DNA of 64,000 nt from Algiphilus sp. (GTDB lineage Bacteria; Pseudomonadota; Gammaproteobacteria; Nevskiales; Nevskiaceae). Positions 27,035 to 36,147 of this stretch are shown one piece after another. A program made the position numbers and the translations under genes. The stretch lies in contig NZ_JAGLEJ010000039.1 of NCBI RefSeq assembly GCF_023145115.1, positions 1 through 64,000 of the forward strand. The letters are read 5' to 3'. Each line of letters begins with the position of its first letter. Within the stretch, counting starts at the first letter, position 1. The notes below the pieces were generated by a model. It saw only the letters and a list, made by a program, of their open reading frames with translations. It did not search any database and was not told where the DNA came from.

Positions 27035-28240
27035 ATGGCAATGGATGACTTTCCGATCTGGCGGCGGCCGCGCCACTACATGGATGCGGGCGACGCCAAC
27101 GACCACGTGCACTGGGTCGAGCTGTTCTTCGACCTGATCCATGTGGTGACCATCTTCATACTGGGCAACTACCTGTCCCACCACCTCGACTGGCAGGGCT
27201 TCTGGGTGTTCACCGGCCTGTTTCTGGCCATCTTCTACGCCTGGGCGGACAGCTCGGTCTACAACTCGCTGTACATCTCCACCGATATGCCGCATCGCGC
27301 GGTCATGGCGGTGCAGATCGTGACGATGATGGTGATCGCGGCATCGATCCCGGACGTCACCGGTGCGGCGTGGCCGTACTTCGCGCTGGGCTATGCGCTC
27401 AACCGCGCGCTGACCTCCCACCTCTACTGGCGGGCGCGCTGCGTCGGCGCCGAGTCGGGCGCGCTGGCACGCGAGCAGGGCCGCAACTTCTTCGTGCTGG
27501 CGGCTCTGTTCGCTGTTTCAGCCTTCCTGCCGCGGCCGCTGGCCTACTGGGTGTTCGGCGCCGGCGTCGTGCTGATCCAGCTGCAGTACATGCTGCCCGG
27601 CGTGGGGACGCTGCGCCACGAGCGCTTCGTGCCGCGACTGGGCCACATCTCGGAGCGCTTCGGCCTGCTCATGCTCATCCTGCTGGGCGAGGGCTTCTTC
27701 AAGCTGGTGCTGACCCTGACCGACAAGGGCATCGACAAGGTCGCGCCCGGCACGCTGTTCAACCTGGCGATGGGCGGACTGTCGCTGTTCGCGCTGGCCT
27801 GGATCTACTTTGACAGCGCCGGCAATGCGCAGCCGAAGCGCCGGACCAATCCGACCCTGCTGGCCTACTGGTTTGCCCACATCATCATCCTGTGGAGCGC
27901 CGTGATGGTGGGCGTGGCACTGGCCGGCGAGGTCTATGTGGGCTTCATGGAACCCTACCCGAGCGGCTACGGCGCCATCGGCACGGTCGGTCTCGCCACC
28001 TTCCTGACCGCGCTATGGGTGCTGCAGCGACTGGTCGCGGGGCGCGACATCACCTGCCGCTATCACAGCGGCGGCGTGCGCCTGTTCGGCATCGCGGTGG
28101 CGCTGATCGTGCTCGTCATCCACCCCGCCGTGCCGGCCATCATCGGCAATCTGTTGTGGGGCGTGGCGCTGTTCTCTCAGATCGGGGTGCCGCTGTATCG
28201 GGCCGTTCGGGACAAGCGCCAGCCGGCGCGCGCCTCCTGA
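27035..28240 (+). CDS. LtrA-family membrane protein
   Basis: A 401-residue integral membrane protein with a clear LtrA signature: HWVELFFDLIHVVTIFILGN near the N-terminus and GHISERFGLLMLILLGEGFF in the middle, plus about ten transmembrane helices. A Shine-Dalgarno-like GAGGGAG lies just upstream of its ATG. It is a divergent tandem paralogue of the gene at 25850-26989. The role is unknown; the name comes from a cold-growth phenotype of the Listeria gene. Confidence 0.84.
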   Translation: MAMDDFPIWRRPRHYMDAGDANDHVHWVELFFDLIHVVTIFILGNYLSHHLDWQGFWVFTGLFLAIFYAWADSSVYNSLYISTDMPHRAVMAVQIVTMMVIAASIPDVTGAAWPYFALGYALNRALTSHLYWRARCVGAESGALAREQGRNFFVLAALFAVSAFLPRPLAYWVFGAGVVLIQLQYMLPGVGTLRHERFVPRLGHISERFGLLMLILLGEGFFKLVLTLTDKGIDKVAPGTLFNLAMGGLSLFALAWIYFDSAGNAQPKRRTNPTLLAYWFAHIIILWSAVMVGVALAGEVYVGFMEPYPSGYGAIGTVGLATFLTALWVLQRLVAGRDITCRYHSGGVRLFGIAVALIVLVIHPAVPAIIGNLLWGVALFSQIGVPLYRAVRDKRQPARAS

Positions 28241-28265
28241 TCGAGCCTGCCGGCCGATCCGGCGC

Positions 28266-29111
28266 TCAGGCGGCACGAGCGCCGCGCTTCTGCCATTCGC
28301 GCGGTGACACCTGGCACTGCGCCTTGAAGGCGCGCGACAGCGCTGCTTCGCTGCCATAGCCCACTTCGGTCGCGATGACCTTCAGGGGTCGCCCCTGCTG
28401 CAGGGCCGCCTGCGCCAGACGGATACGCCAGGCCTGCAGGTAGGCCGCGGGCGTGATGCCCACGATGCCGTGGAAGGTGCTGGCGAACACGCTCCGCGAC
28501 ATGCCCGCGACACCGGCCAGGTCCTCCAGCGACCACCGTTCGGCCGGCTGCTCGTGCATGGCGACCATGGCCTTGCGCAGCCTGGGATGCGACAGGCCGG
28601 CCAGCATGCCGCTCTCCAGCTGCCCGGTTTCCATGAGGTGACGCAGCACCTGAATCAGCACCACCTCGAACAAGCGGTCGATCATCTCGCGGCGACCGCA
28701 GTTGTCGCTGGCGGCCTCGTCGAGAAGCAGTGACAGCGAATGGTCGACGCCGTCGATACCGGCCAGCGGCAGCACCACGACATCGGGCAGCGCACTGGCA
28801 ATCGGATTCGCCGCGCCACCCTCGAAGTGCAGGTTCGCGCAGGTGGTGGTCGCGGGGTCGTCGCGATCCGAGACGAAGCGACGGGCCACCGGCCGCGGAT
28901 AGAGCAGCAAAGTGGGCTCGTTGATCCTCAGCGGCCGGCCCGCGGCATGCACGACCTCCAGCAGTCCCGCGCGCACCAGGTGCAACTGCCCGCCCTCGCC
29001 GCCGGCCTCGAAGCTGGCAACGCCGCAGATCGGGCCGGCGTGGAACATGCGCGCCCGCACCGGGAAATGCATCAGCAGGGCATCGAGACGATCGGTGCAG
29101 GCTTCGGTCAT
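28266..29111 (-). CDS. AraC-family regulator (cupin-type N-terminus)
   Basis: A 281-residue AraC-type regulator with an N-terminal sensing domain of the cupin_6 type ([15 protein letters not shown], then [12 protein letters not shown]) and two C-terminal helix-turn-helices: [20 protein letters not shown] and [19 protein letters not shown]. The ATG at 29111 begins the conserved region. It is divergent from ohr; a palindrome at 29115-29141 directly abuts its start codon. It probably responds to an oxidant or to a substrate of the downstream esterase. Confidence 0.87.
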   Translation of the reverse strand: MTEACTDRLDALLMHFPVRARMFHAGPICGVASFEAGGEGGQLHLVRAGLLEVVHAAGRPLRINEPTLLLYPRPVARRFVSDRDDPATTTCANLHFEGGAANPIASALPDVVVLPLAGIDGVDHSLSLLLDEAASDNCGRREMIDRLFEVVLIQVLRHLMETGQLESGMLAGLSHPRLRKAMVAMHEQPAERWSLEDLAGVAGMSRSVFASTFHGIVGITPAAYLQAWRIRLAQAALQQGRPLKVIATEVGYGSEAALSRAFKAQCQVSPREWQKRGARAA

Positions 29112-29114
29112 TTC

Positions 29115-29141
29115 CGTACTTTGGATCAAGTATTGAGTACG
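29115..29141. promoter_or_regulatory. Inverted repeat in the AraC/ohr divergent control region
   Basis: CGTACT (29115-29120) and AGTACG (29136-29141) are perfect inverted arms separated by 15 bp in an A+T-rich stretch of an otherwise G+C-rich region. The position next to the AraC start codon suits an autoregulatory operator. Confidence 0.35.
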
Positions 29142-29221
29142 CAATGTATCTTTACGTGCAGCTCCTGTCGATAGAGTGGGTCCTGCCAACCGGCACACAT
29201 CCACTCCCACAGGAGAATCCC

Positions 29222-29647
<426 letters not shown>

Positions 29648-29684
29648 CGCGGCACCTACAGCACACGCCACCAGGAGAAATACC

Positions 29685-30698
29685 ATGAATCTCAAGTCCA
29701 CACTGATCACCGCCGCCGGCACCGCCCTCGTCGCCGGCTCGGCACTGGCAGCCGGCAGCCCAGGCGTCGAGCGCGGCACGCAGGCCTTTCTCGACACGCT
29801 GGCCGCCGCGGGCGGGCCACCACTCGAAAGCCTGTCGCCCGAGGAGGCCCGCTCGGTTCTCGTCGAGGCGCAGAAGGGCGCGACGCTGCCACCCGCGAAG
29901 GTCGAGGAGAAGACCATCCGCGTGGACGGCAAGGCGCTGACCCTCACGATCGTCAGGCCGGAAGATGCCAGGGGTGTGCTGCCCGCCTTCATGTTCTTCC
30001 ACGGCGGCGGCTGGATCCTGGGCGACTACCCGACCCACGAGCGCTTCGTGCGGGATCTGGTGGTCGACTCGGGGGCTGCAGCGGTCTTCGTCAACTACAC
30101 GCCGTCGCCGGAGGCACGCTACCCGGTGGCCATCAACGAGGCCTACGCGGCGACCAGATGGGTGGCGGAGAATGGCGCACAGATTCGCGTCGACGGCAGC
30201 CGCCTCGCGGTGGTCGGCAACAGCGTCGGCGGCAACATGGCGACGGTGGTGGCGCTGATGGCCAGGCAGAACGGCGGCCCCGCGCTGCGCGGTCAGGTGC
30301 TGTTCTGGCCGGTCACCAATGCCAGCTTCGAGAACGCCTCCTACGACCGCTTTGCCGAAGGCCACTTCCTGACGCGCCCGTTGATGCGGTGGTTCTGGGA
30401 CGCCTACACCACCGATCCGGCCGAGCGTCGGGAGATCCTCGCGTCGCCGCTGCTGGCGACGCCGGAGCAGCTCGCCGGCCTGCCGCCCGCGCTCATCATC
30501 ACCGCGGAGCACGACGTTCTCCGCGACGAAGGCGAGGCCTACGGGCGAAAGCTGGACGAGGCCGGAGTGCCCACCGTGGTGACGCGCTACAACGGCATGA
30601 TCCACGATTTCGGCCTGCTCAATGCACTGTCGACGCTGCCCGGCACGCGGGCAGCGCTGCATCAGGCCTCCGAGGAGATCAGGACGCGCCTGCAGTAA
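29685..30698 (+). CDS. Exported alpha/beta hydrolase, hormone-sensitive-lipase-like
   Basis: A 337-residue esterase/lipase-like enzyme. It has a signal peptide (residues 1-22, SALA), the oxyanion motif HGGGW at 106-110, the nucleophile Ser180 in GNSVGG, an Asp in AEHDVLRDE and a His in MIHDFGLLN. It therefore has a full catalytic triad and belongs to the HSL family. It follows ohr closely. The ATG at 29685 has CAGGAGA just upstream. It probably acts on short acyl esters in the periplasm. Confidence 0.87.
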   Translation: MNLKSTLITAAGTALVAGSALAAGSPGVERGTQAFLDTLAAAGGPPLESLSPEEARSVLVEAQKGATLPPAKVEEKTIRVDGKALTLTIVRPEDARGVLPAFMFFHGGGWILGDYPTHERFVRDLVVDSGAAAVFVNYTPSPEARYPVAINEAYAATRWVAENGAQIRVDGSRLAVVGNSVGGNMATVVALMARQNGGPALRGQVLFWPVTNASFENASYDRFAEGHFLTRPLMRWFWDAYTTDPAERREILASPLLATPEQLAGLPPALIITAEHDVLRDEGEAYGRKLDEAGVPTVVTRYNGMIHDFGLLNALSTLPGTRAALHQASEEIRTRLQ

Positions 30699-30721
30699 CG
30701 CGGCGGTTGTGCGCAGCCGCT

Positions 30722-30780
30722 CCGAAGCCGGTGTGCTTCGGGGCGGCTTCGCGTCGGCGCGGGCGGAGCAAGCGCCCGCG
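30722..30780. terminator. Paired hairpins between converging genes
   Basis: CCGAAGC/GCTTCGG (30722-30741) and CGCGGGCG/CGCCCGCG (30758-30780) form two perfect stems in the 84-bp gap between converging esterase and acyltransferase genes. Neither has a strong T-run; a joint bidirectional termination role is plausible. Confidence 0.4.
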
Positions 30781-30782
30781 TG

Positions 30783-32150
30783 CTACTGCGGATCGAGCTC
30801 GTCCAGCGCTTCCTCGAGATAGGTGAGCAGGTACTGCAGATGCGGCACGGTCTTGCGGCAGCCGATGAGGCCGAAGTCGATGGTGTCGTGCCGGCTGACC
30901 AGCGTGATGTTGAGCGCGATGCGGTTGATGATCAGCGATACCGGATACAGGCCCTCGAGCCGGCAGCCCTGCCAGTAGAGGTCGGTGCGCGGGCCGGGCA
31001 CGTGCGAGATCACCACGTTGACGATGGTGCGCTCGCGCCCCAGGCCGGTGAGCAGGCTGACCACGCCGGGTGCGAACAGCATGCCCTCGTAGGCCAGCAG
31101 CTGGCTGCCGTTGAGCGACTTGAGAGCGCGCTTGTTGTAGTCCATGCAGGACTTGATCGAGCGCAGCCGTTCGACCGGATCGGCGATATGCGTGCCGAGG
31201 TGGCTGAGCGCAAAGGCGACCTCGTTGCCGCTGGTGCCGTCGTCGCGCCGGGTGGATACCGGCACCGCGGCGATCAGCGGCGTGGCCGGCAGGGCGTTGT
31301 TGTCCTGCAGGTACTTGCGCAGCGCCGAGCCGCACATCGCCAGGATGACGTCGTTGGAGGTCGCGCCGTGGTTGCGCGCGATGGCCTTGACCCGCGCGGT
31401 GGAATAGGACTGTGCGGCGAAGCGGCGCGAAGCGGTGATGCGGCCGTTGAGCAGCGTCTGCGGCGCCTGCAGACCGGTCACGCAGTCGGGATGTCCCTGG
31501 CGCTGATCGCGGCGCGTCTCGCGTAGCCGGTCGAGGATGGGCCAGACCCCGGCGGCGCCCTCGCGCGCCAGGGCACGGAAGGCGGTGACGCTGCGCGAGG
31601 TGGGATCGGGCACCGGCAGCGTGCGCGTGCGGCTGCGCCGAGTACGCACTTCCCAGGGCGGCGCGAGCTCCAGCGAGCCCTCACGATCCGGCGACATGGT
31701 CTTCATCAGCAGCCGGATGCCGGCAACGCCGTCGACCAGCGCGTGATGGATCTTCGAGTACAGCGCGATGCGCCCGTCCTCGAGCCCCTCGATCAGATAG
31801 ATGCGCCACAGCGGATAGGCACGGTCGAGATGCGCGGCGTGCACGCGCGAGATCATCGCCAGCAGCTCGCGCATGCGCCCCGGCTTCGGCAGCGCAAGGT
31901 GCACGAAATGCTGCGCGATGTCGAAGTCCTCGGCATCCTCCCAGAAGCGGATGCCGGCGCGGCGGATCAGTCGCCGGTTGAACGGCGGCATGGCCTGCTG
32001 CGACTGGCGCATGCGCTCGGCGATGCGGTAGGCGAAATCGGGGGGCGCATCCGGTGGCGGCTGGAACAGGCAGAGCGCGCCCACGTGCAGCGGTTGCTGC
32101 CGCTGCTCCAGCAGCAGGAAGGCGTTGTCGACCGGGGAAAGCGGCTTCAT
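30783..32150 (-). CDS. Wax ester synthase/diacylglycerol acyltransferase (WS/DGAT)
   Basis: A 455-residue bifunctional acyltransferase that esterifies fatty alcohols or diacylglycerol with acyl-CoA to make storage lipids. The catalytic HHxxxDG motif is HHALVDG at 135-141. Other family blocks are PLWRIYLIEGL before it, SNDVILAMCGSALR in the middle and ISHVPGPRTDLYWQGC near the C-terminus. The length is normal for the family. It is isolated between the converging esterase and a PPC lipoprotein gene. Confidence 0.9.
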   Translation of the reverse strand: MKPLSPVDNAFLLLEQRQQPLHVGALCLFQPPPDAPPDFAYRIAERMRQSQQAMPPFNRRLIRRAGIRFWEDAEDFDIAQHFVHLALPKPGRMRELLAMISRVHAAHLDRAYPLWRIYLIEGLEDGRIALYSKIHHALVDGVAGIRLLMKTMSPDREGSLELAPPWEVRTRRSRTRTLPVPDPTSRSVTAFRALAREGAAGVWPILDRLRETRRDQRQGHPDCVTGLQAPQTLLNGRITASRRFAAQSYSTARVKAIARNHGATSNDVILAMCGSALRKYLQDNNALPATPLIAAVPVSTRRDDGTSGNEVAFALSHLGTHIADPVERLRSIKSCMDYNKRALKSLNGSQLLAYEGMLFAPGVVSLLTGLGRERTIVNVVISHVPGPRTDLYWQGCRLEGLYPVSLIINRIALNITLVSRHDTIDFGLIGCRKTVPHLQYLLTYLEEALDELDPQ

Positions 32151-32270
32151 CGATGGTCTCCTAGGGCACCGCCGTATGGTGGCAGCTTAATGCTTCCATC
32201 GCGTAACGAAGCAAGACCCGTACCGGGCGGGCGCTGCCGGCGACCGGGCCGCCGGCAGCGCGCACCGGGA

Positions 32271-33365
32271 CTACCGCCGCACGCTGGCGTCGAAGCGCAC
32301 CCCATCGAAGGCCGAGAAGCCGAACACCAGTGCCTGCCACTGACCGGCAGCGGGTGATTCGAGGAAGCAGACCTCCTCGTTGCCGACATTGGTGGACACG
32401 CAGTCGAACTGCGTCTCGCGGTTCGGCGATGCGGTATCGAAGACGATGCCCAGATCGGCATCGCCGCTGCCGGTCGTTCCCCCGGTCAGGGTCACCGTCA
32501 GCACATCCGCGCCATCGGGCACCACGAAGGGGATCACCCGCTCGGATGACTCGGCCCCGGCAAGATCCGGCACCGAGCGCACGACCTCGACCCGGGAGTC
32601 ACCCAGGAACCCCACCGCCGAGAGACTGACGCCGCTGTAGTCGGTGAAGGCGGTCACGTCCACCAGGTAGGTGCCGGCCGCGGGACCGTCGAAACCGCAC
32701 TGCTCGTCGCTGGTATCCGACTGCGACGCACAGGTGCGCCCGTCCGGTGCCTCGACGAAGAGGTCGGCATCGCCCTCGCCGCCCGACAGCGTGATCAGCA
32801 GGCTGGTGAGCCCGTCCGGCGCGTCGAAGTCGTAGAAGGCGGCATCACCCTCCGTGCCGGAGAGACCGGTGCGCTCCTGCAGCGCCAGCTGATCGAGCGC
32901 GCCGCGGCTGGCCACCACTTCGGCCGATACGCCGCTGTACGCGGAGAATCCCTGGATCTCCAGCGTCCACTGCCCGGACTCCGGACTGCGCAGCACGCAG
33001 GATTCGTCGCTCGTGAAGCTCAGCGACGAGCAGAAGCTCCCCGCCGGCCCCGTCACGAAGAGGTCGGCATCACCGCTGCCACCGGCCAGCGTGACCACCA
33101 GCGTGTCCACGTCGCCGGGCACCGTGAAGGTCAGCGTCCGCGAGCTTTCCTCGTCTCCCGAGAGACCGTCCTGTTCGAGCAGCACTTCCTCGGTGACATC
33201 ACCGCCGGATGCCCCGCTGCCGACATCGACATTGATGATGTTGCCCTGGACGCTGTCGCGCCCGAGCTTGTTGAGCAGATTGTCGTCCCCGCCGCCGCCA
33301 CCGCCGCATCCCGCAGCCATCAGCGCTGCGCACGACACCACACCCCACCACTTGCGTTCCGTCAC
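32271..33365 (-). CDS. Lipoprotein with three pre-peptidase C-terminal (PPC)-type domains
   Basis: A 364-residue predicted lipoprotein (lipobox AAGC, then a run of glycines). It contains three PPC-type beta-sandwich repeats of about 95 residues, each with the motif GDADLFV or DADLGIV and a closing W/YxxxVxGFSAYSGV-like segment. A Cys pair recurs in each repeat (FCSSL/ESCVL, RTCAS/EQCGF, FDCVS/EVCFL), suggesting disulfides. No catalytic domain is attached, which is unusual since PPC domains normally trail secreted peptidases. The function may be binding to carbohydrate or protein at the cell surface. Confidence 0.74.
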   Translation of the reverse strand: MTERKWWGVVSCAALMAAGCGGGGGGDDNLLNKLGRDSVQGNIINVDVGSGASGGDVTEEVLLEQDGLSGDEESSRTLTFTVPGDVDTLVVTLAGGSGDADLFVTGPAGSFCSSLSFTSDESCVLRSPESGQWTLEIQGFSAYSGVSAEVVASRGALDQLALQERTGLSGTEGDAAFYDFDAPDGLTSLLITLSGGEGDADLFVEAPDGRTCASQSDTSDEQCGFDGPAAGTYLVDVTAFTDYSGVSLSAVGFLGDSRVEVVRSVPDLAGAESSERVIPFVVPDGADVLTVTLTGGTTGSGDADLGIVFDTASPNRETQFDCVSTNVGNEEVCFLESPAAGQWQALVFGFSAFDGVRFDASVRR

Positions 33366-33390
33366 GATCCCACCTCCCCGCTGATCCCCG

Positions 33391-33411
33391 ATGGCGGCAC
33401 CGCGCCGCCAT
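33391..33411 (-). terminator. Possible hairpin terminator after the methylamine operon
   Basis: A perfect 8-bp stem ATGGCGGC/GCCGCCAT with a 5-nt loop lies about 65 bp downstream (minus strand) of the regulator stop and ahead of the PPC lipoprotein gene. There is no T-run, so the call is weak. Confidence 0.3.
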
Positions 33412-33475
33412 GCGCCCGATCGAAAGCCTAGCGCCGCCGCGCGCCGTGCGCCTCCCCCTGAATGCGGTACACCGC

Positions 33476-34117
33476 TCAGTCCTCGTCGAACACCGTTACC
33501 GCGAGAAAGCGGATGGGCAGCTCGCGCAGGCGCTCTGGGCCGTGCGGCACGCGCGCATCGAAGGTGAAGGCATCGCCGGCGGCGAGCTCGTAGACGTGCT
33601 TGCCGTGGCGGTAGTCGATGCGGCCTTCCAGCAGATAGATGAACTGCGTGCCCTCGTGCTGGAAGGTCGGGAAGGCCTCGGCGGCGTCATCCATGGTGAT
33701 GAGGAAGGGCTCGAAGGCGCGATGATGGCGGCTGGGATCGGTAAGCAGATGATAGGTATGGCCGCGGCGCGTGCCGCGGCGCACGACCTCCAGCCCCTCG
33801 CCGGCGCGCACCAGCTGGGCGCCGCCCTCCGGCGCGTCGTAGTCGCGGAACAGCTGCGACAGCGTCAGGCCCAGCGCGCCGGTCAATCGCGCCAGCGCAT
33901 CGAGGCTGGTGGCCACCTGGCCGTTCTCGATCTTGCTGACCATGCCGGGGCTCAGACCGGCGAGCCCGGCGATCTCGGCGATGGTCAGCCCCTGACGGTT
34001 GCGCGACTGCCGCAGCACCGTGCCGATGTAGCGCTCGAGGGCATGATCGCGGTCGCTGTCCGTCTGGCGGGTGGCCAGGGTCTTGGGCAGGAAGTCGTCG
34101 GCGGGATCGCGCTGCAT
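33476..34117 (-). CDS. XRE-family regulator with cupin sensor domain
   Basis: A 213-residue repressor-type regulator with an N-terminal XRE helix-turn-helix (residues about 28-82, including LTIAEIAGLAGLSPGMVSKI) and a C-terminal cupin_2 sensor domain (FLITMDDA to AGDAFTFDARVPHGPE). Similar regulators of amine and amino-acid catabolism are repressors released by a small ligand. It begins 7 bp after mgsC and is the last gene of the methylamine operon, so it should be coexpressed with it and is the obvious autoregulator. A likely binding site is the palindrome at 43424-43436. Confidence 0.82.
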   Translation of the reverse strand: MQRDPADDFLPKTLATRQTDSDRDHALERYIGTVLRQSRNRQGLTIAEIAGLAGLSPGMVSKIENGQVATSLDALARLTGALGLTLSQLFRDYDAPEGGAQLVRAGEGLEVVRRGTRRGHTYHLLTDPSRHHRAFEPFLITMDDAAEAFPTFQHEGTQFIYLLEGRIDYRHGKHVYELAAGDAFTFDARVPHGPERLRELPIRFLAVTVFDED

Positions 34118-34124
34118 GCGGGGC

Positions 34125-35453
34125 TCAGAAGGACTGCACGCCGGGGATCCATTCGGTCCCGGCCAGCGGTACGCGCGCCATGGCGGCTGCCTCGATGGTC
34201 AGCGCCACCAGGTCCTCCGGCTCGAGGTTGCGGATGTGGGACTTGCCGCAGGCGCGGGCGATCGTCTGCGCCTCGGCGGTGAGCACGCGCAGATAGTTCG
34301 CCAGCCGCCGCCCACCGAGCTCGGGATCGAGCCGCGCCGCCAGCGCAGGGTCCTGCGTCGAGATGCCCGCCGGATCCTGCCCGGCGTGATAGTCGTCGTA
34401 GAAGCCGGCGGCCGAGCCGATGCGGTGATAGTCGGCGTCGCGCTGCGGATCGTTGCAGCCCAGCGCGATCAGCGCGGCGGTGCCGATGGACACCGCGTCG
34501 GCGCCCAGCGCCATGGCCTTGGCGACGTCGGCCCCGGTGCGGATTCCGCCCGATACCACGAGCTGGACCGTGCGGTGCATGTCCATCTCCTGCAGCGCCT
34601 GCACGGCCTGCGGGATGGCCGCCAGGATCGGGATGCCGACGTGCTCGATGAAGACTTCCTGGGTGGCAGCGGTGCCGCCCTGCATGCCGTCGAGCACCAC
34701 CACGTCGGCGCCAGCCTTCACCGCCAGCTTCACGTCGTAGTAGGTGCGGCTGGCGCCGATCTTGATGTGGATCGGCTTCTCCCAGCCGGTGATCTCGCGC
34801 AGTTCCTCGATCTTGATGGCGAGATCGTCGGGCCCGGTCCAGTCCGGGTGCCGGCAGGCACTGCGCTGATCGATGCCCGCGGGCAGGGTGCGCATCGCCG
34901 CGATGCGGTCGCTGATCTTCTGGCCCATGAGGATGCCGCCGCCGCCCGGCTTCGCCCCCTGCCCCAGCACGACCTCGATGGCGTCGGCGGCGCGCAGGTG
35001 GTCCGGGTTCATGCCGTAGCGCGATGGCAGGTACTGATAGACCAGCCACTTGGAGTGCCCGCGCTCCTCGTCGGTCATGCCGCCGTCGCCGGTGGTGGTG
35101 CAGGTGCCGGCGGCCGAGGCGCCGCGGCCCAGCGCCTCCTTGGCCTGTGCCGACAGCGCGCCGAAGCTCATGCCGGCGATGGTCACCGGGATGTCCAGAT
35201 GCAGCGGTCGGCTCGCGAAGCGATCGCCCAGCACGACGTCGGTGGCGCACTTCTCGCGATAACCCTCCAGCGGGTAGCGCGACATGCTCGCGCCCAGGAA
35301 GAGCAGGTCGTCGAAATGCGGCAGACGGCGCTTGGCGCCGAAGCCGCGGATGTCGTAGACGCCGGTGGTGGCGGCGCGCTGGATCTCGTGGATGGCGTGG
35401 CGGTCGAAGGTGTGCGACTCACGCAGCGTCCACGGGTCGGCGGGATCATGCAT
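34125..35453 (-). CDS. mgsC: N-methylglutamate synthase FMN-binding subunit (glutamate-synthase-like)
   Basis: A 442-residue FMN-binding glutamate synthase-type subunit. MSFGALSAQAKEALGRGA, GQGAKPGGGGILMGQKI, KIGASRTYYDVKLAVKAGADVVVLDGMQGGT (in parts) and VVSGGIRTGADVAKAMALGADAV are the expected FMN and iron-sulfur blocks. In the N-methylglutamate pathway MgsC forms N-methylglutamate from gamma-glutamylmethylamide or methylamine and 2-oxoglutarate, together with MgsA and MgsB. Its start overlaps the stop of mgsB by 8 bp. It could be named GlxD/GltB-like on sequence alone; the context supports MgsC. Confidence 0.88.
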   Translation of the reverse strand: MHDPADPWTLRESHTFDRHAIHEIQRAATTGVYDIRGFGAKRRLPHFDDLLFLGASMSRYPLEGYREKCATDVVLGDRFASRPLHLDIPVTIAGMSFGALSAQAKEALGRGASAAGTCTTTGDGGMTDEERGHSKWLVYQYLPSRYGMNPDHLRAADAIEVVLGQGAKPGGGGILMGQKISDRIAAMRTLPAGIDQRSACRHPDWTGPDDLAIKIEELREITGWEKPIHIKIGASRTYYDVKLAVKAGADVVVLDGMQGGTAATQEVFIEHVGIPILAAIPQAVQALQEMDMHRTVQLVVSGGIRTGADVAKAMALGADAVSIGTAALIALGCNDPQRDADYHRIGSAAGFYDDYHAGQDPAGISTQDPALAARLDPELGGRRLANYLRVLTAEAQTIARACGKSHIRNLEPEDLVALTIEAAAMARVPLAGTEWIPGVQSF

Positions 35454-36147
35454 GGGAGTCTCCGGTGACGATGGCGGCGTCGTCGACCGCCACGTGATAG
35501 AGCCGGCGGGCCGAGCCGTAGCGCCGGAATTCGGCCGGCTGCGCGTCGACGCCGGCCGCGGCGATGAGCTCGGCGACATCGCGCAGGTGCTGGTCGCGCA
35601 TCGGCTTCTCGATGCAGTCGGCGCCCAGCGACGCCACGCTGCCGCGCACGTAGATGCGCGCTTCGTAGAGCGAGTCGCCCAGCGCCTCGCCGGCATCGCC
35701 GCAGACCAGCAGCCGGCCGGCCTGCCCCATGAAGGCGCTCATGTGGCCGACGCTGCCGCCGACCACGATGTCGACGCCCTTCATCGAGATGCCGCAGCGC
35801 GCCGAGGCGTCGCCGTCGATGATCAGCAGCCCGCCGTGCGCGGTGGCGCCGGCCGACTGCGAGGCGTTGCCGCGCACGTGCACGCGGCCCGACATCATGT
35901 TCTCGGCCACCCCGACGCCCACCATGCCGTTGATGGTGACGCTGGCCTTCTGGTTCATGCCGGCGCAGTAGTAGCCGGCGTGGCCGTCGATGGTGACGTC
36001 GAGCGCGGCGTCCAGACCGCAGGCGATGGCATGGCGGCCGTCCGGATCGGTGATGCGCCACTGCATCCCGGTCGGCTCGCGGGCCTGGGCGTGGAGCATG
36101 GCGTTGAGCTGACGCACGCGGGTCTCGGCGAGGCTGACGGTCTTCAC
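35446..36147 (-). CDS. mgsB: N-methylglutamate synthase GXGXG-domain subunit
   Basis: A 233-residue GXGXG-repeat protein of the glutamate synthase alpha C-terminal type, with stacked beta-helix motifs such as GMVGVGVAENMMSGRVHVRG and GGSVGHMSAFMGQAGRL. The start is a GTG that overlaps the mgsA stop (GTGA). It is the structural partner that connects the amidotransferase and FMN subunits of N-methylglutamate synthase. GlxC is an alternative family name. Confidence 0.85.
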   Translation of the reverse strand: MKTVSLAETRVRQLNAMLHAQAREPTGMQWRITDPDGRHAIACGLDAALDVTIDGHAGYYCAGMNQKASVTINGMVGVGVAENMMSGRVHVRGNASQSAGATAHGGLLIIDGDASARCGISMKGVDIVVGGSVGHMSAFMGQAGRLLVCGDAGEALGDSLYEARIYVRGSVASLGADCIEKPMRDQHLRDVAELIAAAGVDAQPAEFRRYGSARRLYHVAVDDAAIVTGDSHA

